From Proteobacteria bacterium UBA664 (GTDB taxonomy: Bacteria > Pseudomonadota > Gammaproteobacteria > UBA7966): a stretch of 38,844 nt of DNA. Under the pieces are notes generated by a model, which was given only the letters and a program-made list of their open reading frames with translations, did no database searches and was not told the origin of the DNA. Below are positions 17,463 to 24,075 of this stretch, one piece after another. The stretch covers positions 1 to 38,844 of the forward strand of contig DBNU01000012.1 of the NCBI GenBank assembly GCA_002299125.1. The letters run 5' to 3'. Position 1 is the first letter of the stretch. Every line of letters begins with the position of its first letter. The translations under genes and the position numbers were made by a program.

Positions 17463-17912
17463 ATGAACACCAACGCCTCCGAGGGCGTGGCGAAGCCACG
17501 CGTTCTGTTCGTCTGTATGGGCAACAGTTGCCGCAGTGTGCTGGCGGAGTACATTGCAAGAGAGAAGTTCGGGAAGTATATCGAACCATCGTCTGCGGGC
17601 CTTCGCCCTGGAACGGCTTCTGACGCTGATAATGCAATCTTCATGCTGAAAACCGAGATGGGCATAATCGTTAGCGCCCACGTGCCCCGCAAAGTGCGTG
17701 CCGCGAATATTGAGATGTCAGATTTGGTCGTTGCAATGGACAAGCAAGTTGCCGCAGAGGTAGTGCAGCTATTCCCCGAGTTGCCGCCAGAGCGTCTGAT
17801 TCGCTGGAAAATCCACGATCCCTACGGACACGACCTGGCGGAGTACCAATGCTGCCTCAAGAACATCTACAAGCAGCTACGAGGGCTTCCACTCTTGGCT
17901 GGCAAGTCGTGA
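17463..17912 (+). CDS. Low-molecular-weight protein tyrosine phosphatase family
   Basis: 149 residues from ATG 17463. P-loop VCMGNSCRS gives C18-x5-R24, and the general acid lies in the HDPYG motif near residue 125. This fold includes Wzb-type tyrosine phosphatases of capsule export and thioredoxin-type arsenate reductases. The DP motif position fits a phosphatase-like protein, while the short insert around SAGLRPG is shared by both. The longer frame upstream overlaps the IS5 relic, so a start there is unlikely. AT-rich codons relative to neighbours suggest separate acquisition. Confidence 0.8.
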   Translation: MNTNASEGVAKPRVLFVCMGNSCRSVLAEYIAREKFGKYIEPSSAGLRPGTASDADNAIFMLKTEMGIIVSAHVPRKVRAANIEMSDLVVAMDKQVAAEVVQLFPELPPERLIRWKIHDPYGHDLAEYQCCLKNIYKQLRGLPLLAGKS

Positions 17913-18215
17913 GCCAAGCAGCGACGCCTAAATTTCTGGTCTTCGAGAGATCGTGGCACACCCAGACCATGACGGTCGGGTGATGCGTACAGCCGGCCTC
18001 GGTGACCGCACCAAAGCAGGCCAATCCATCAGATCACACTGCATTTGGCGCGGCCAGAAGGCCCTTCGCCCAGACGGCTCCCCGAAGAGCGAGCCAACAT
18101 CAACCGGGACGAAGCGGGGGCGCTAATAGAGCGCTGGCGACGTACCTGCTGTCGCTGACTTCGCAGGCGCTGACCGTGGCAACGAAAGCAGGCGAACTGA
18201 CCGAGGTGGTTTGCA
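17913..18215. other. Gap without a supported gene
   Basis: About 300 nt. No RelE/HigB-like toxin can be found here, although the antitoxin gene that follows normally has one directly upstream. Frames in this stretch have stop codons and no recognisable domain. Confidence 0.4.
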
Positions 18216-18530
18216 ATGCGCAAGACCACGTCCCCCGTCCTGACGGCCGTGCATGAGACGGCCAAGGGGCTGCACATGGCGGGTGTGATGGATCAGTTCA
18301 CGCTGCGCGAGTTCGACCATCTGTGTCTGCTAGCGGTCGAGCTGCTTGATCCCCTCCAGATCAGGCAGATCCGCGAGTCCTCGCGCGTGAGCCAGGCGGT
18401 CTTCGCCCGCCTGCTGAGCACCCGCGTGTCCACGGAACAGAAGCGGGAGATCGGTCAGAAGCGACCGACCGACACGGCCCTCAAGCTCCTGCATCTCGTT
18501 CAGAGGCGCGGCCTGGAAGTCGTGGCCTGA
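18216..18530 (+). CDS. HigA-like HTH antitoxin, orphan and diverged
   Basis: 104 residues. Matches the XRE-type antitoxin family whose members read TLREFD-LCL at residues ~30-40, then QIRQIRESSRVSQAVFARLL (helix-turn-helix) and end with ALKLLHLVQRRGLEVVA. The usual recognition helix text S-T-V-x-K-W-E-x-G reads STEQKREIGQKRPTDTA here, with the conserved Trp replaced by Arg, so DNA binding may be impaired. No partner toxin is present on either side. It may be a remnant antitoxin or a solitary regulator. Confidence 0.7.
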   Translation: MRKTTSPVLTAVHETAKGLHMAGVMDQFTLREFDHLCLLAVELLDPLQIRQIRESSRVSQAVFARLLSTRVSTEQKREIGQKRPTDTALKLLHLVQRRGLEVVA

Positions 18531-18590
18531 CACCACGACCTGCGCTGCCCATTCATGGGGCGTGAAGTCACCGTCAGATCGTCGGGCTGA

Positions 18591-18703
18591 CGGCGGCGGG
18601 GCCGGCGCACGCTCGAGGTCTGACACCCTCGCCCAAGCCCTCGCCATCGGCTAGACCGGCCAACCGCGCGGTCTCGCCGGCCATGCGGCGGGTGTTCACC
18701 ACC
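18591..18703 (-). pseudogene. Relic of the 3' end of the first HEPN gene
   Basis: DNA here closely resembles the end of the HEPN gene about 1.1 kb to the right (shared stretches include GGCGCACGCTC-AGGTCTG and CTCGCCGGCCATGCGGCGGG), with small indels that break the frame. The rest of the 450-nt gap between the antitoxin and the Uma2 gene shows no gene. Confidence 0.65.
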
Positions 18704-18981
18704 GGCAACGCCAGCAGCGCAGATCAGCCACACCCGGGCCAGATGCATCGTTGCCGGGGCGCTCGCCCGCATCCCCACGCTGCGCGTAGCCGTCATGCAA
18801 GGTCGGCAGCCCTGCTGCAAGCTGAAGCTGCGCTTTGCCGTCGCGGACCTGGCCGTGCGGGTGCAGGCGAGCCGAGCGCCGGGTGGTAGCTGCGCCTGAT
18901 CGAACCGGGGGTGATCGAGGCCAGCCATCGGTTAGACATAGACTACCCTTCGCAAGGCCTGCGCAAGGAGCCCGAAAGGCC

Positions 18982-19572
18982 ATGAGTGTCACGTTGCCCA
19001 ATGCGGATGACGACTCCAAGGTCCCCTATCGACGTCATCCCATCGCGGTGACGGGATATCAGCGCATGGGAGCAGTCGGCATCCTCGCACCAGATGATCG
19101 CGTGGAACTCATCGAGGGAGAGATCATCGACATGGCTCCAATCGGGAGCCTGCACGCAAGCAGGGTCAACAAGCTGGTCGATCTGCTCACGGAGATGTTG
19201 CGCGGGCATGCACTCGTGGCTGCGCAAAACCCCATAGTTCTCGGTGAATACTCATCCCCGCTGCCGGATATCGCGGTACTGCGCCGGCGCGAGGACTACT
19301 ACGCACCGGCGCATCCCGGCCCGGACGACATCCTCTTCCTGATCGAGGTCGCGGACACGACCACAGCCTATGACAGGAACGTCAAAGTCCCTCTTTACGC
19401 GCGCTTCGGCGTCCGCGAGGTATGGCTGCTCGACCTGCAACAGAATCATCTGGAGGTTCACCACGGTCCCGACCAGGTCGGCTACCGGCATGTCGACCAC
19501 TATCGCACCGGAAGGGTATCTCCCCAATCATTTCCTGATCTGCGGATCGAGGTCGATGGGCTGATCTCCTGA
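18982..19572 (+). CDS. Uma2-family putative restriction endonuclease (DUF820)
   Basis: 196 residues. PD-(D/E)xK-type fold: DRVELIEGEIIDMAPIGSLH near the N-terminus, SPLPDIAVLR carrying the first acidic residue, LFLIEVADTTTAYDRNVKVPLYA with the second acidic residue and the lysine, and FGVREVWLLDL. ATG 18982 begins the recognisable family sequence; the frame is open further upstream without homology. Uma2 proteins are very numerous in cyanobacteria and scattered elsewhere, and their biological role is poorly known. It stands alone among defence-type gene fragments. Confidence 0.85.
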   Translation: MSVTLPNADDDSKVPYRRHPIAVTGYQRMGAVGILAPDDRVELIEGEIIDMAPIGSLHASRVNKLVDLLTEMLRGHALVAAQNPIVLGEYSSPLPDIAVLRRREDYYAPAHPGPDDILFLIEVADTTTAYDRNVKVPLYARFGVREVWLLDLQQNHLEVHHGPDQVGYRHVDHYRTGRVSPQSFPDLRIEVDGLIS

Positions 19573-19692
19573 CGAGCCGTGCGGACGCTCGTCACGGTCT
19601 TGCAACGTGACCCTCGTTCCAGAGCCAGCGTGCGTTATCGCCGCAGGGCGGATGGGCCGGGTCGGTGGTACGACAGATCCGATGGGGCGGCG

Positions 19693-19734
19693 ATGACAAA
19701 AACCGCCGACTTTCTCCTCATCGGCGGCGGCACC
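19693..19734 (+). pseudogene. Short relic of an LhgO-like N-terminus
   Basis: The plus strand encodes MTKTADFLLIGGGTG, which matches the first residues of the oxidase at 15-16 kb (MKETADFLIIGGGIIG) and its FAD-binding glycine motif. After 14 codons the similarity stops at the tail of a HEPN gene on the other strand. It is too short to assign to one FAD enzyme with certainty. Confidence 0.5.
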
Positions 19735-19743
19735 GGCGCACGC

Positions 19744-20241
19744 TCAAGGTCTGTCGCCTTCGCCCTCGGCCATTCCCAGCAACCGCGCGGCCTCGCCGGC
19801 CATGCGGCGGGCGTTCACTACCAGCAGCGCGACGCTGGCGTGGGTCTCCAGCAGCGCCTCGTGCAGCAGCGCGGGATCGCGGATGTACTCGTGCACCAGG
19901 CGGTTGCAGAGCCGCCGCAGCGTCAGCCAGCCCAGCGCGTCGGTGAGCCATCCCAGGCGCTCTGCACGCGCCAGGTTGTCCAGGGTGGACCCCACCGGTT
20001 CGGCACTGGCGGCCAGCAGCGCCGGCAGCAGCCTGGAGAGCCGAGCCACGTAGGCGTCGATGCGTTCGCTCAGATCCGGGTGTTGGCGCAGCGCAGCCAA
20101 CTGGGCAACGCTCGGCGGCGGCGCGAAGAGCCGCTGGTCGGTTTGCTCCAGGTACTCGGCTGCGGCCAGCACCACTTCGCGCAGGAAGGCCAGCCGTTGC
20201 TGCTCGCCGGTGGTCAGCAGGCCGGTTGGGGTAGTTGTCAC
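19744..20241 (-). CDS. HEPN-domain protein 1 (HepT-like), active-site Arg replaced by Cys
   Basis: 165 residues from GTG 20241, which overlaps the stop of the MNT gene (GTGA). The fold is all-helical, and the HEPN signature region reads LRRLCNRLVHEYIRD. In HepT-type RNases the motif is R-N-x3-H-x-Y; here the first Arg is Cys112 (codon TGC, one change from CGC), while His117 and Tyr119 remain. HepT is the toxin of MntA-HepT systems and is silenced when MntA adds AMP to that tyrosine. The protein should therefore still be modifiable but may not cut RNA. A broken copy of its 3' end lies at 18.6 kb. Confidence 0.8.
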   Translation of the reverse strand: MTTTPTGLLTTGEQQRLAFLREVVLAAAEYLEQTDQRLFAPPPSVAQLAALRQHPDLSERIDAYVARLSRLLPALLAASAEPVGSTLDNLARAERLGWLTDALGWLTLRRLCNRLVHEYIRDPALLHEALLETHASVALLVVNARRMAGEAARLLGMAEGEGDRP

Positions 20242-20537
20242 AGCACCTGGCCCTCGGCGCGCGCCACGCGATGAATGCCATGCTCGGGCAGGTTGGGTGC
20301 TGCGAGTAGCACGTCGATGCGGCGCTCCCCCAGCCGGAACATGAGCTCGGCCTCCAGCCGCGCGGCCAGCCACACCGGTCGCGTCACCGGCTGCGGGCAG
20401 TCCACGAGTAGATCGATGTCGCCACCGCGGGCGTTATCGCGTGTACGCGAGCCGAACAGCAGCACGCGTGCCTGCGGGCCGGCCAGCGCGGCCGCTGCGG
20501 CCTTGATCTGCTCACGCTCCTGCGGTGTCAGACGCAT
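20238..20537 (-). CDS. MNT-domain nucleotidyltransferase 1 (MntA-like antitoxin)
   Basis: 99 residues from ATG 20537 (MRLTPQEREQIK). Minimal nucleotidyltransferase: LLFGSRTRDNARGGDIDLLVD gives G29-S30 and the metal-binding D40-x-D42, followed by RRIDVLLAAP with the third acidic residue. MntA-type enzymes transfer AMP from ATP to the partner HEPN protein and thereby block its RNase activity. Translation is coupled to HEPN 1. The regulator-like upstream extension in the same frame is not supported. Confidence 0.87.
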   Translation of the reverse strand: MRLTPQEREQIKAAAAALAGPQARVLLFGSRTRDNARGGDIDLLVDCPQPVTRPVWLAARLEAELMFRLGERRIDVLLAAPNLPEHGIHRVARAEGQVL

Positions 20538-20603
20538 CGCCGCATTGTAGGCAGTCAGCCGCACGCGGAGACACATGAGGCCCGCCCAATCCGGGCGAGA
20601 TCG

Positions 20604-20915
20604 TCATTTACACGCACCGATGCGGAGTTGAATCAGCCGCAATGTTCCGCTGCCCGCAAGAATCGCCCAGGACGTGGCGGGTACACCCTGACGAATCAGC
20701 TCAGTGCGCGCCGCTTTTTTGCGCGTCCGCAGGGCCGATTCGACCGCGCGGATGAAGCGGTCGGCGAGCTCATCGTACGGCTCCAACTCCTTGGGCGAGA
20801 GTCCGACCGACGGATCGAACGGCACGTAGGCGTCCAGCGATGCGATGAGCAGCCGCAATGCCGCGCGCGCCTTGTCGCGGGTCTCGCGGCGGAGATCGTC
20901 TTCGTCGGCGGTCAT
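20604..20915 (-). pseudogene. HEPN-like protein 2, truncated
   Basis: 103 codons starting with ATG 20915, which overlaps the stop of MNT 2 (ATGA). The first ~63 residues (ending ADRFIRAVESALR) look like the start of a HEPN/substrate-binding partner of MNT proteins. The following ~40 residues (TRKKAARTELIRQG... to ACK) do not resemble the family, and no R-x4-H motif appears. The real C-terminal half, with the catalytic motif, has been lost by deletion or frameshift. The remnant could still bind MNT 2 but should lack RNase function. Confidence 0.65.
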
Positions 20916-21211
20916 AGCGGCAATCCCGTCTTGCGTGCGATCCGGTGGATCGGCCGTTCCTCCAACCCGGGGTAGACGAGCAGCACGTCGATCCGGCGCT
21001 CGCCGAGCCGGCGCATGACATCGATCTCCAGTTGCACGGCCTCGTGCAAGGGATCCGGGACCTCGTGCGGCACCTCGACCAGCAGATCGATGTCGCCGCC
21101 TCGGCGAGCGTCGTCGACGCGCGAGCCGAACAGCAGCACCCGCGCCAGCGGGCCGAAGCGCCCGGTCACGGCGGCGCGGACGCCCGCCTTCTCGGCCTCC
21201 GACAACCTCAT
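20912..21211 (-). CDS. MNT-domain nucleotidyltransferase 2 (MntA-like)
   Basis: 99 residues. LLFGSRVDDARRGGDIDLLVE provides G29-S30 and D40-x-D42, and RRIDVLLVYPG the third carboxylate. It is similar in length and motif spacing to MNT 1 and MNT 4, suggesting a local family. The start codon overlaps the stop of the VapC stump upstream (ATGA at 21208-21211). Its partner downstream is truncated, so this antitoxin-type enzyme is probably without an active toxin. Confidence 0.85.
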   Translation of the reverse strand: MRLSEAEKAGVRAAVTGRFGPLARVLLFGSRVDDARRGGDIDLLVEVPHEVPDPLHEAVQLEIDVMRRLGERRIDVLLVYPGLEERPIHRIARKTGLPL

Positions 21212-21270
21212 GCGATCGACCCGGCGCTGCTGCGGTGCCGACTACTGACCTTGGTGTCAATCAAATACAC
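21208..21270 (-). pseudogene. VapC/FitB PIN-domain toxin, 20-codon stump
   Basis: GTG 21270 overlaps the end of the antitoxin gene and begins VYLIDTKVSS, the classic N-terminus of VapC toxins (family consensus MYLIDTNVIS with the first catalytic Asp). Homology then stops and the frame ends after 20 codons, exactly at the start of MNT 2. The rest of the PIN domain is missing, so a deletion joined the toxin's start to another system. Confidence 0.75.
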
Positions 21271-21493
21271 GCGGCACCTTCTGTTCGGACTCGACGCGCT
21301 TGAAGTCCGCGTCCATGCCGGCGTCGGGATTCGATGCCAACACGCCCGCAAGACTGCGCTTACGCGGGCACGCCAAGGCCTCGGCCAGGATCTCGCGTTG
21401 TTCAGCCCCGGCGCTTCGCCCGTGCGCGTCGGCGCGCCCCCTGAGCGCCTTGACGAGCACCTCGTCGACGCCGCGAACGGGCAAGTCAGGCAT
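21257..21493 (-). CDS. FitA/VapB-type antitoxin, toxin lost
   Basis: 78 residues from ATG 21493. Ribbon-helix-helix type antitoxin: LPVRGVDEVLVKALRGRADAHGRSAGAEQREILAEAL (read in two halves) resembles FitA-like N-termini, where the usual text is R-N-L-D and E-x-E-x-R-E-I-L. The C-terminus DADFKRVESEQKVPRVFD is typical of the part that wraps the PIN toxin. The partner gene survives only as a stump. An orphan antitoxin could still repress its own promoter. Confidence 0.78.
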   Translation of the reverse strand: MPDLPVRGVDEVLVKALRGRADAHGRSAGAEQREILAEALACPRKRSLAGVLASNPDAGMDADFKRVESEQKVPRVFD

Positions 21494-21601
21494 ACGAGGA
21501 CCCCTTGGCAAGAAGGATAGCGCACCGACAGGACTTGCTCCCGCCCCGCCCGCGGCGTCACCGGTAGTAATGCACGTTGACTCGGGAACGCGGGGCGCGC
21601 T

Positions 21602-21985
21602 TCAGGACAGTTCCTCCAGTCGTGCAGAGAGCACTTTCATGGCGAGGAGAAACGGCGAAAGTCGCACGTAGATCTTCAGTGCTTTCCGGGCGTTGTAGGT
21701 GTGCGACATGCGATTACGCGCCTCAAGCATCTCCAGCCAAATGGCCTCGTCGTCGATCCACTCGTTGGCAAAGGCCTGTCTGAGACAAGCTTTCGGCGAC
21801 AGGCAATCCGCCAAACCCTGCGACGTGCCGGCCTGCCGGATCGATTTCCACGCAAGCTCGAAGCAGAACTCGAAGTATTGTATGCAGCCGGCCTTCAGGA
21901 GATCGCTCTGTGCGGGCGTCGCCAACGCCTCCTCGAGCTGTGCAAGCGCGTTGGCGTAGTCCCTGGCTATCCAAGATTCACTCAT
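21602..21985 (-). CDS. HEPN-like nucleotidyltransferase substrate-binding protein 3 (HI0074 family)
   Basis: 127 residues from ATG 21985, overlapping the MNT 3 gene end by 8 nt. Four-helix HEPN-related protein of the HI0074/TIGR01987 family: FEFCFELAWKSIR, WLEMLEARNRMSHTYNARKA. The motif R90-N-x3-H95-x-Y97 is intact, unlike the other HEPN proteins here. With MNT 3 it forms a HI0073/HI0074-type pair, usually counted as a toxin-antitoxin module. This is the only pair in the array that looks complete and catalytically sound. Confidence 0.87.
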   Translation of the reverse strand: MSESWIARDYANALAQLEEALATPAQSDLLKAGCIQYFEFCFELAWKSIRQAGTSQGLADCLSPKACLRQAFANEWIDDEAIWLEMLEARNRMSHTYNARKALKIYVRLSPFLLAMKVLSARLEELS

Positions 21986-22343
21986 ACAGGATCTCGGCGT
22001 GCGCCATTGCCCGGGCCCGGAATTCGTCCCCTGCGCGGTTGAGATCCACCCAGTCGATCCGGTAGAGCGTGGGCAGCTCCTCGAGCCGATCTTCGAGCTC
22101 GTAGAACGCCTTGAGCGGCAGAGGATGCTCGCCGAGCACACCCAGATCGAAATCCGACCTGGGCCTTGCCTTGCCGCGTGCCCTGGATCCGAAGAGATAC
22201 ACCTTATATCCACGCAGGAGCGATCCCGCCCTGGCAAGCTCGTGCCGGATCATCTCCCTGATCTCTTCCTCCCGCCCTTGCTCCGCCGCCGCCATGGTCT
22301 GTCCCCCCTGCGATTCACCCGGATCGTCGGCGATTTGGCTCAC
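21978..22343 (-). CDS. MNT-domain nucleotidyltransferase 3 (HI0073 family)
   Basis: 105-121 residues, depending on start. LFGSRARGKARPRSDFDLGVLG carries the GS motif and D-x-D, and YRIDWVDLNRAG supplies the third acidic residue. ATG 22295 (MAAAEQGREEE) and GTG 22343, which overlaps the stop of a manC relic, are both possible starts. About 25 residues of its N-terminal helix are duplicated 0.5 kb to the right beside an IS3 relic. Partner of the HI0074-type gene downstream. Confidence 0.86.
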   Translation of the reverse strand: MSQIADDPGESQGGQTMAAAEQGREEEIREMIRHELARAGSLLRGYKVYLFGSRARGKARPRSDFDLGVLGEHPLPLKAFYELEDRLEELPTLYRIDWVDLNRAGDEFRARAMAHAEILYE

Positions 22344-22420
22344 GCACGGCTATACACATCCTCGCAGCGCACGATGTCGTCCTCACCCAGGTAGGCGCCC
22401 GATTGCACCTCGATCAACTC
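22340..22420 (-). pseudogene. manC: manC 3'-end relic (mannose-1-P guanylyltransferase/PMI)
   Basis: The last 26 codons of a type II ManC: ELIEVQSGAYLGEDDIV, then RCEDVYSRA and stop, the conserved cupin-type C-terminus of the bifunctional enzyme that makes GDP-mannose. Upstream of codon 1 the similarity ends abruptly toward an IS3 relic. The remnant shows that a GDP-mannose gene, typical of surface-polysaccharide loci, once stood here. Confidence 0.8.
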
Positions 22421-22476
22421 GCATCGGGATGGCAGCCTGGGCCACCCCGGGTTTCGTGGCGGCGGTATGGTTTGAG

Positions 22477-22698
22477 TCACGCCGCCTCAACCAGCACGGC
22501 GCGCTCCCGATGGTAGTTCGCTTCGGCCTCCGCCGGTGGGATGCAGCCCAGTGGCCCCATCAGCCGGGGTTGGTTGTACCCGTGCACCCATTCGAAGGTG
22601 GCGACTTCCAACGCCTGACGGCTGCGTCAGGGTGCCTGCCGGTGGGTGGCCTCGGCCTTGTAAGTACCTTTGAAGGTCTCGGCGGGCGTGTTGTCGCA
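22477..22698 (-). mobile_element. IS3-family transposase (OrfB) C-terminal relic
   Basis: Reads CDNTPAETFKGTYKAEATHR, then a stop after QAP, RSRQALEVATFEWVHGYNQP, RLMGPLGCIPPAEAEANYH and a natural stop: the last ~74 codons of an IS3-type rve transposase, including the Glu of DDE (in PAETF). An in-frame TGA and loss of all upstream parts make it inactive. It lies between the manC relic and a fragment of an MNT gene, so it probably caused the loss of both. Confidence 0.85.
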
Positions 22699-22774
22699 GG
22701 AGCGAACCCGCCCTGACCAGCTCGCGCCGGATCATCTCCCTGACCTCCTCCTCACGCCCTGGTGCCCCCGCCGC
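22697..22774 (-). pseudogene. MNT gene 5' fragment joined to IS3 relic
   Basis: Encodes GREEEVREMIRRELVRAGSLL, nearly the same as GREEEIREMIRHELARAGSLL near the start of MNT 3. The match ends at LLR, exactly where the IS3 relic begins, before the catalytic GS motif. It is the stump of a sixth MNT gene. Confidence 0.75.
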
Positions 22775-22800
22775 CCAGGTCCCGGCAACCAGTGGGCGGA

Positions 22801-22983
22801 TCAACCATCCTCGGGGCGTTTAACGCGCAGCTTATGATCGGTCAGTACCACAAAGCAGCCAGAGAGTGATTGCAGGTCATGCTCCCGCTTCGCGGCGCTG
22901 AGGCGCTCAATCAGGGCATTCGCGCCAGGTTCCCGTAACCGAACCAGCATCAGTCCGGGATGTGTCCCGGGCCGGTACTCACG
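22801..22983 (-). pseudogene. DUF5615 PIN-like toxin, N-terminus deleted
   Basis: Sixty codons starting about REYRPGTHPG, followed by LMLVRLREPGANALIERL and SGCFVVLTDHKLRVKRPE, the typical C-terminal half of DUF5615 (Mut7-C/PIN-like) proteins that pair with DUF433. The N-terminal half with the first catalytic Asp residues is gone, and the remaining frame is fused out of register to the end of the DUF433 gene. Confidence 0.7.
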
Positions 22984-23221
22984 AACAAGGAATGGGCGGA
23001 ACGGGTAAATCTTCTTCGGCGGACGCCGCGGCGAAGGCAATAACGGCGCGCAGGGCCGCTTCGTCGAGCGTCGGGAAGTCATGCAGGATCTCGGCCGCAC
23101 TCATGCCTTCGGCCAGGCTTGCCAGCACCGTGCGCACGGTAACGCGCGTCCCACGTACCACCGGTTCGCCGCCGCAAATCGCGGGATCGCGGACAATGTA
23201 TTGCTGATAGTCGAAAGGCAT
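22979..23221 (-). CDS. DUF433 antitoxin-like protein
   Basis: 80 residues from ATG 23221, which is preceded by a good GGAGAG ribosome site. DUF433 signature: YIVRDPAICGGEPVVRGTRV, LASLAEGMSAAEILHDFPTL and LDEAALRAVIAFA, a MerR-like winged helix. DUF433 genes normally sit directly upstream of a DUF5615 toxin gene. Here that gene is present only as its C-terminal half. The protein is probably an antitoxin without a working toxin. Confidence 0.87.
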   Translation of the reverse strand: MPFDYQQYIVRDPAICGGEPVVRGTRVTVRTVLASLAEGMSAAEILHDFPTLDEAALRAVIAFAAASAEEDLPVPPIPCS

Positions 23222-23413
23222 GACATCTCTCCTTCTCAAGAATGCCCGCATTTCCCATCGCCCCTGCCCTTTTCCTGTCGATCAGGGAGAGCGACTCAGC
23301 GAGTCCCACGAGGTGTCGTGCGCCGTCGCGGAGCTCCACTTCGATGGCCGGCTGGATTTACGCGCTCAGTCCAGCGGCCGATCCATCGCGACGGCAACGC
23401 GGACTGCGCCGCC

Positions 23414-23590
23414 GCGTGAGCCCGCCCGACCCGCCCGCCGTGTTCCGCCGTGGGCTGCAACGCGCCGGTCAGGTGCTACCCGATGGCGTCGGACTGCAAT
23501 GCGCCGAACGGCAGGGCGCAGGTGAACGGCGGCGATCCCGCGTTCGGCACGTGTCAGGAACACTCGTCGCCCTCGAACTGAAAGTCCATG
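23414..23590 (-). pseudogene. lhgO 3'-end relic
   Basis: Translates, with two in-frame stops, as FQFEGDECS-stop-HVPNAGSPPFTCALPFGAL and SDAIG-stop-HLTGALQPTAEHG. This parallels the end of the intact oxidase (DFKFEGDERSFHVLNAVSP, FTCALPFSAFMADAIGRNLAG). The DNA match is strong and colinear on the same strand. The 190 nt to its left, up to the DUF433 start, hold no recognisable gene. Confidence 0.8.
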
Positions 23591-23601
23591 GGGTGGCGTC
23601 G

Positions 23602-24075
23602 TCACTCCAGGCGTGATGCCGCTCCCGTAAAGCGCTGGACGACCGCCGCAAGCCGCTCGACGAACTTGTGGCCTGCCTCAAGCGCGGAGGCGAGGATCAG
23701 CGGATCCTCCACGTACTCCTGCACCATCTGGTTACGCAGGCGGCGCATGTCGAACCAGGATTGGGCGTCGTCGACCAGCCCCAGGCGCTCGGCCCGGTCC
23801 AGATTCTCGAGGAGCGTCCCGGTCCTTTCGCCGTGCGCGGCAAGGAAGGCGGGCAGAAGCTTGTCGCCGAGGGTGTCCTGAAGCCGCCCGAATCGGGACA
23901 AGAAGGCCTCCACTCGCTCGGCGAGATCGATGTCTTCCTGCAGACGCGCGGCGCGCTCTGCCGTGAAGGGCTCGTTGAACAACCGCCGATCAGTAGTGAG
24001 CAGGTGTTTCAGCTCTCTTTCCACGATCCCTGCAAGGCGGTGAAAGCGTGCCGCCGCCCGCTCATCGGCGATCAC
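23602..24075 (-). CDS. HEPN-domain protein 4 (HepT-like), active-site His replaced by Gln
   Basis: 157 residues, start overlapping the MNT 4 stop (ATGA). Similar to HEPN 1 in length and layout. The signature region reads MRRLRNQMVQEYVEDP: Arg114 and Tyr121 are kept, but the catalytic His is Gln119 (codon CAG). The family's R-x4-H RNase motif is therefore broken at the other residue than in HEPN 1. Its first 35 codons are duplicated at the right-hand direct repeat. Confidence 0.82.
   Translation of the reverse strand: MIADERAAARFHRLAGIVERELKHLLTTDRRLFNEPFTAERAARLQEDIDLAERVEAFLSRFGRLQDTLGDKLLPAFLAAHGERTGTLLENLDRAERLGLVDDAQSWFDMRRLRNQMVQEYVEDPLILASALEAGHKFVERLAAVVQRFTGAASRLE

Noticed and set aside
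15383..17623. 746-codon plus-strand frame across lhgO and the IS5 relic
   Set aside because: Shadow of lhgO; the composition is not protein-like and no motif was found.
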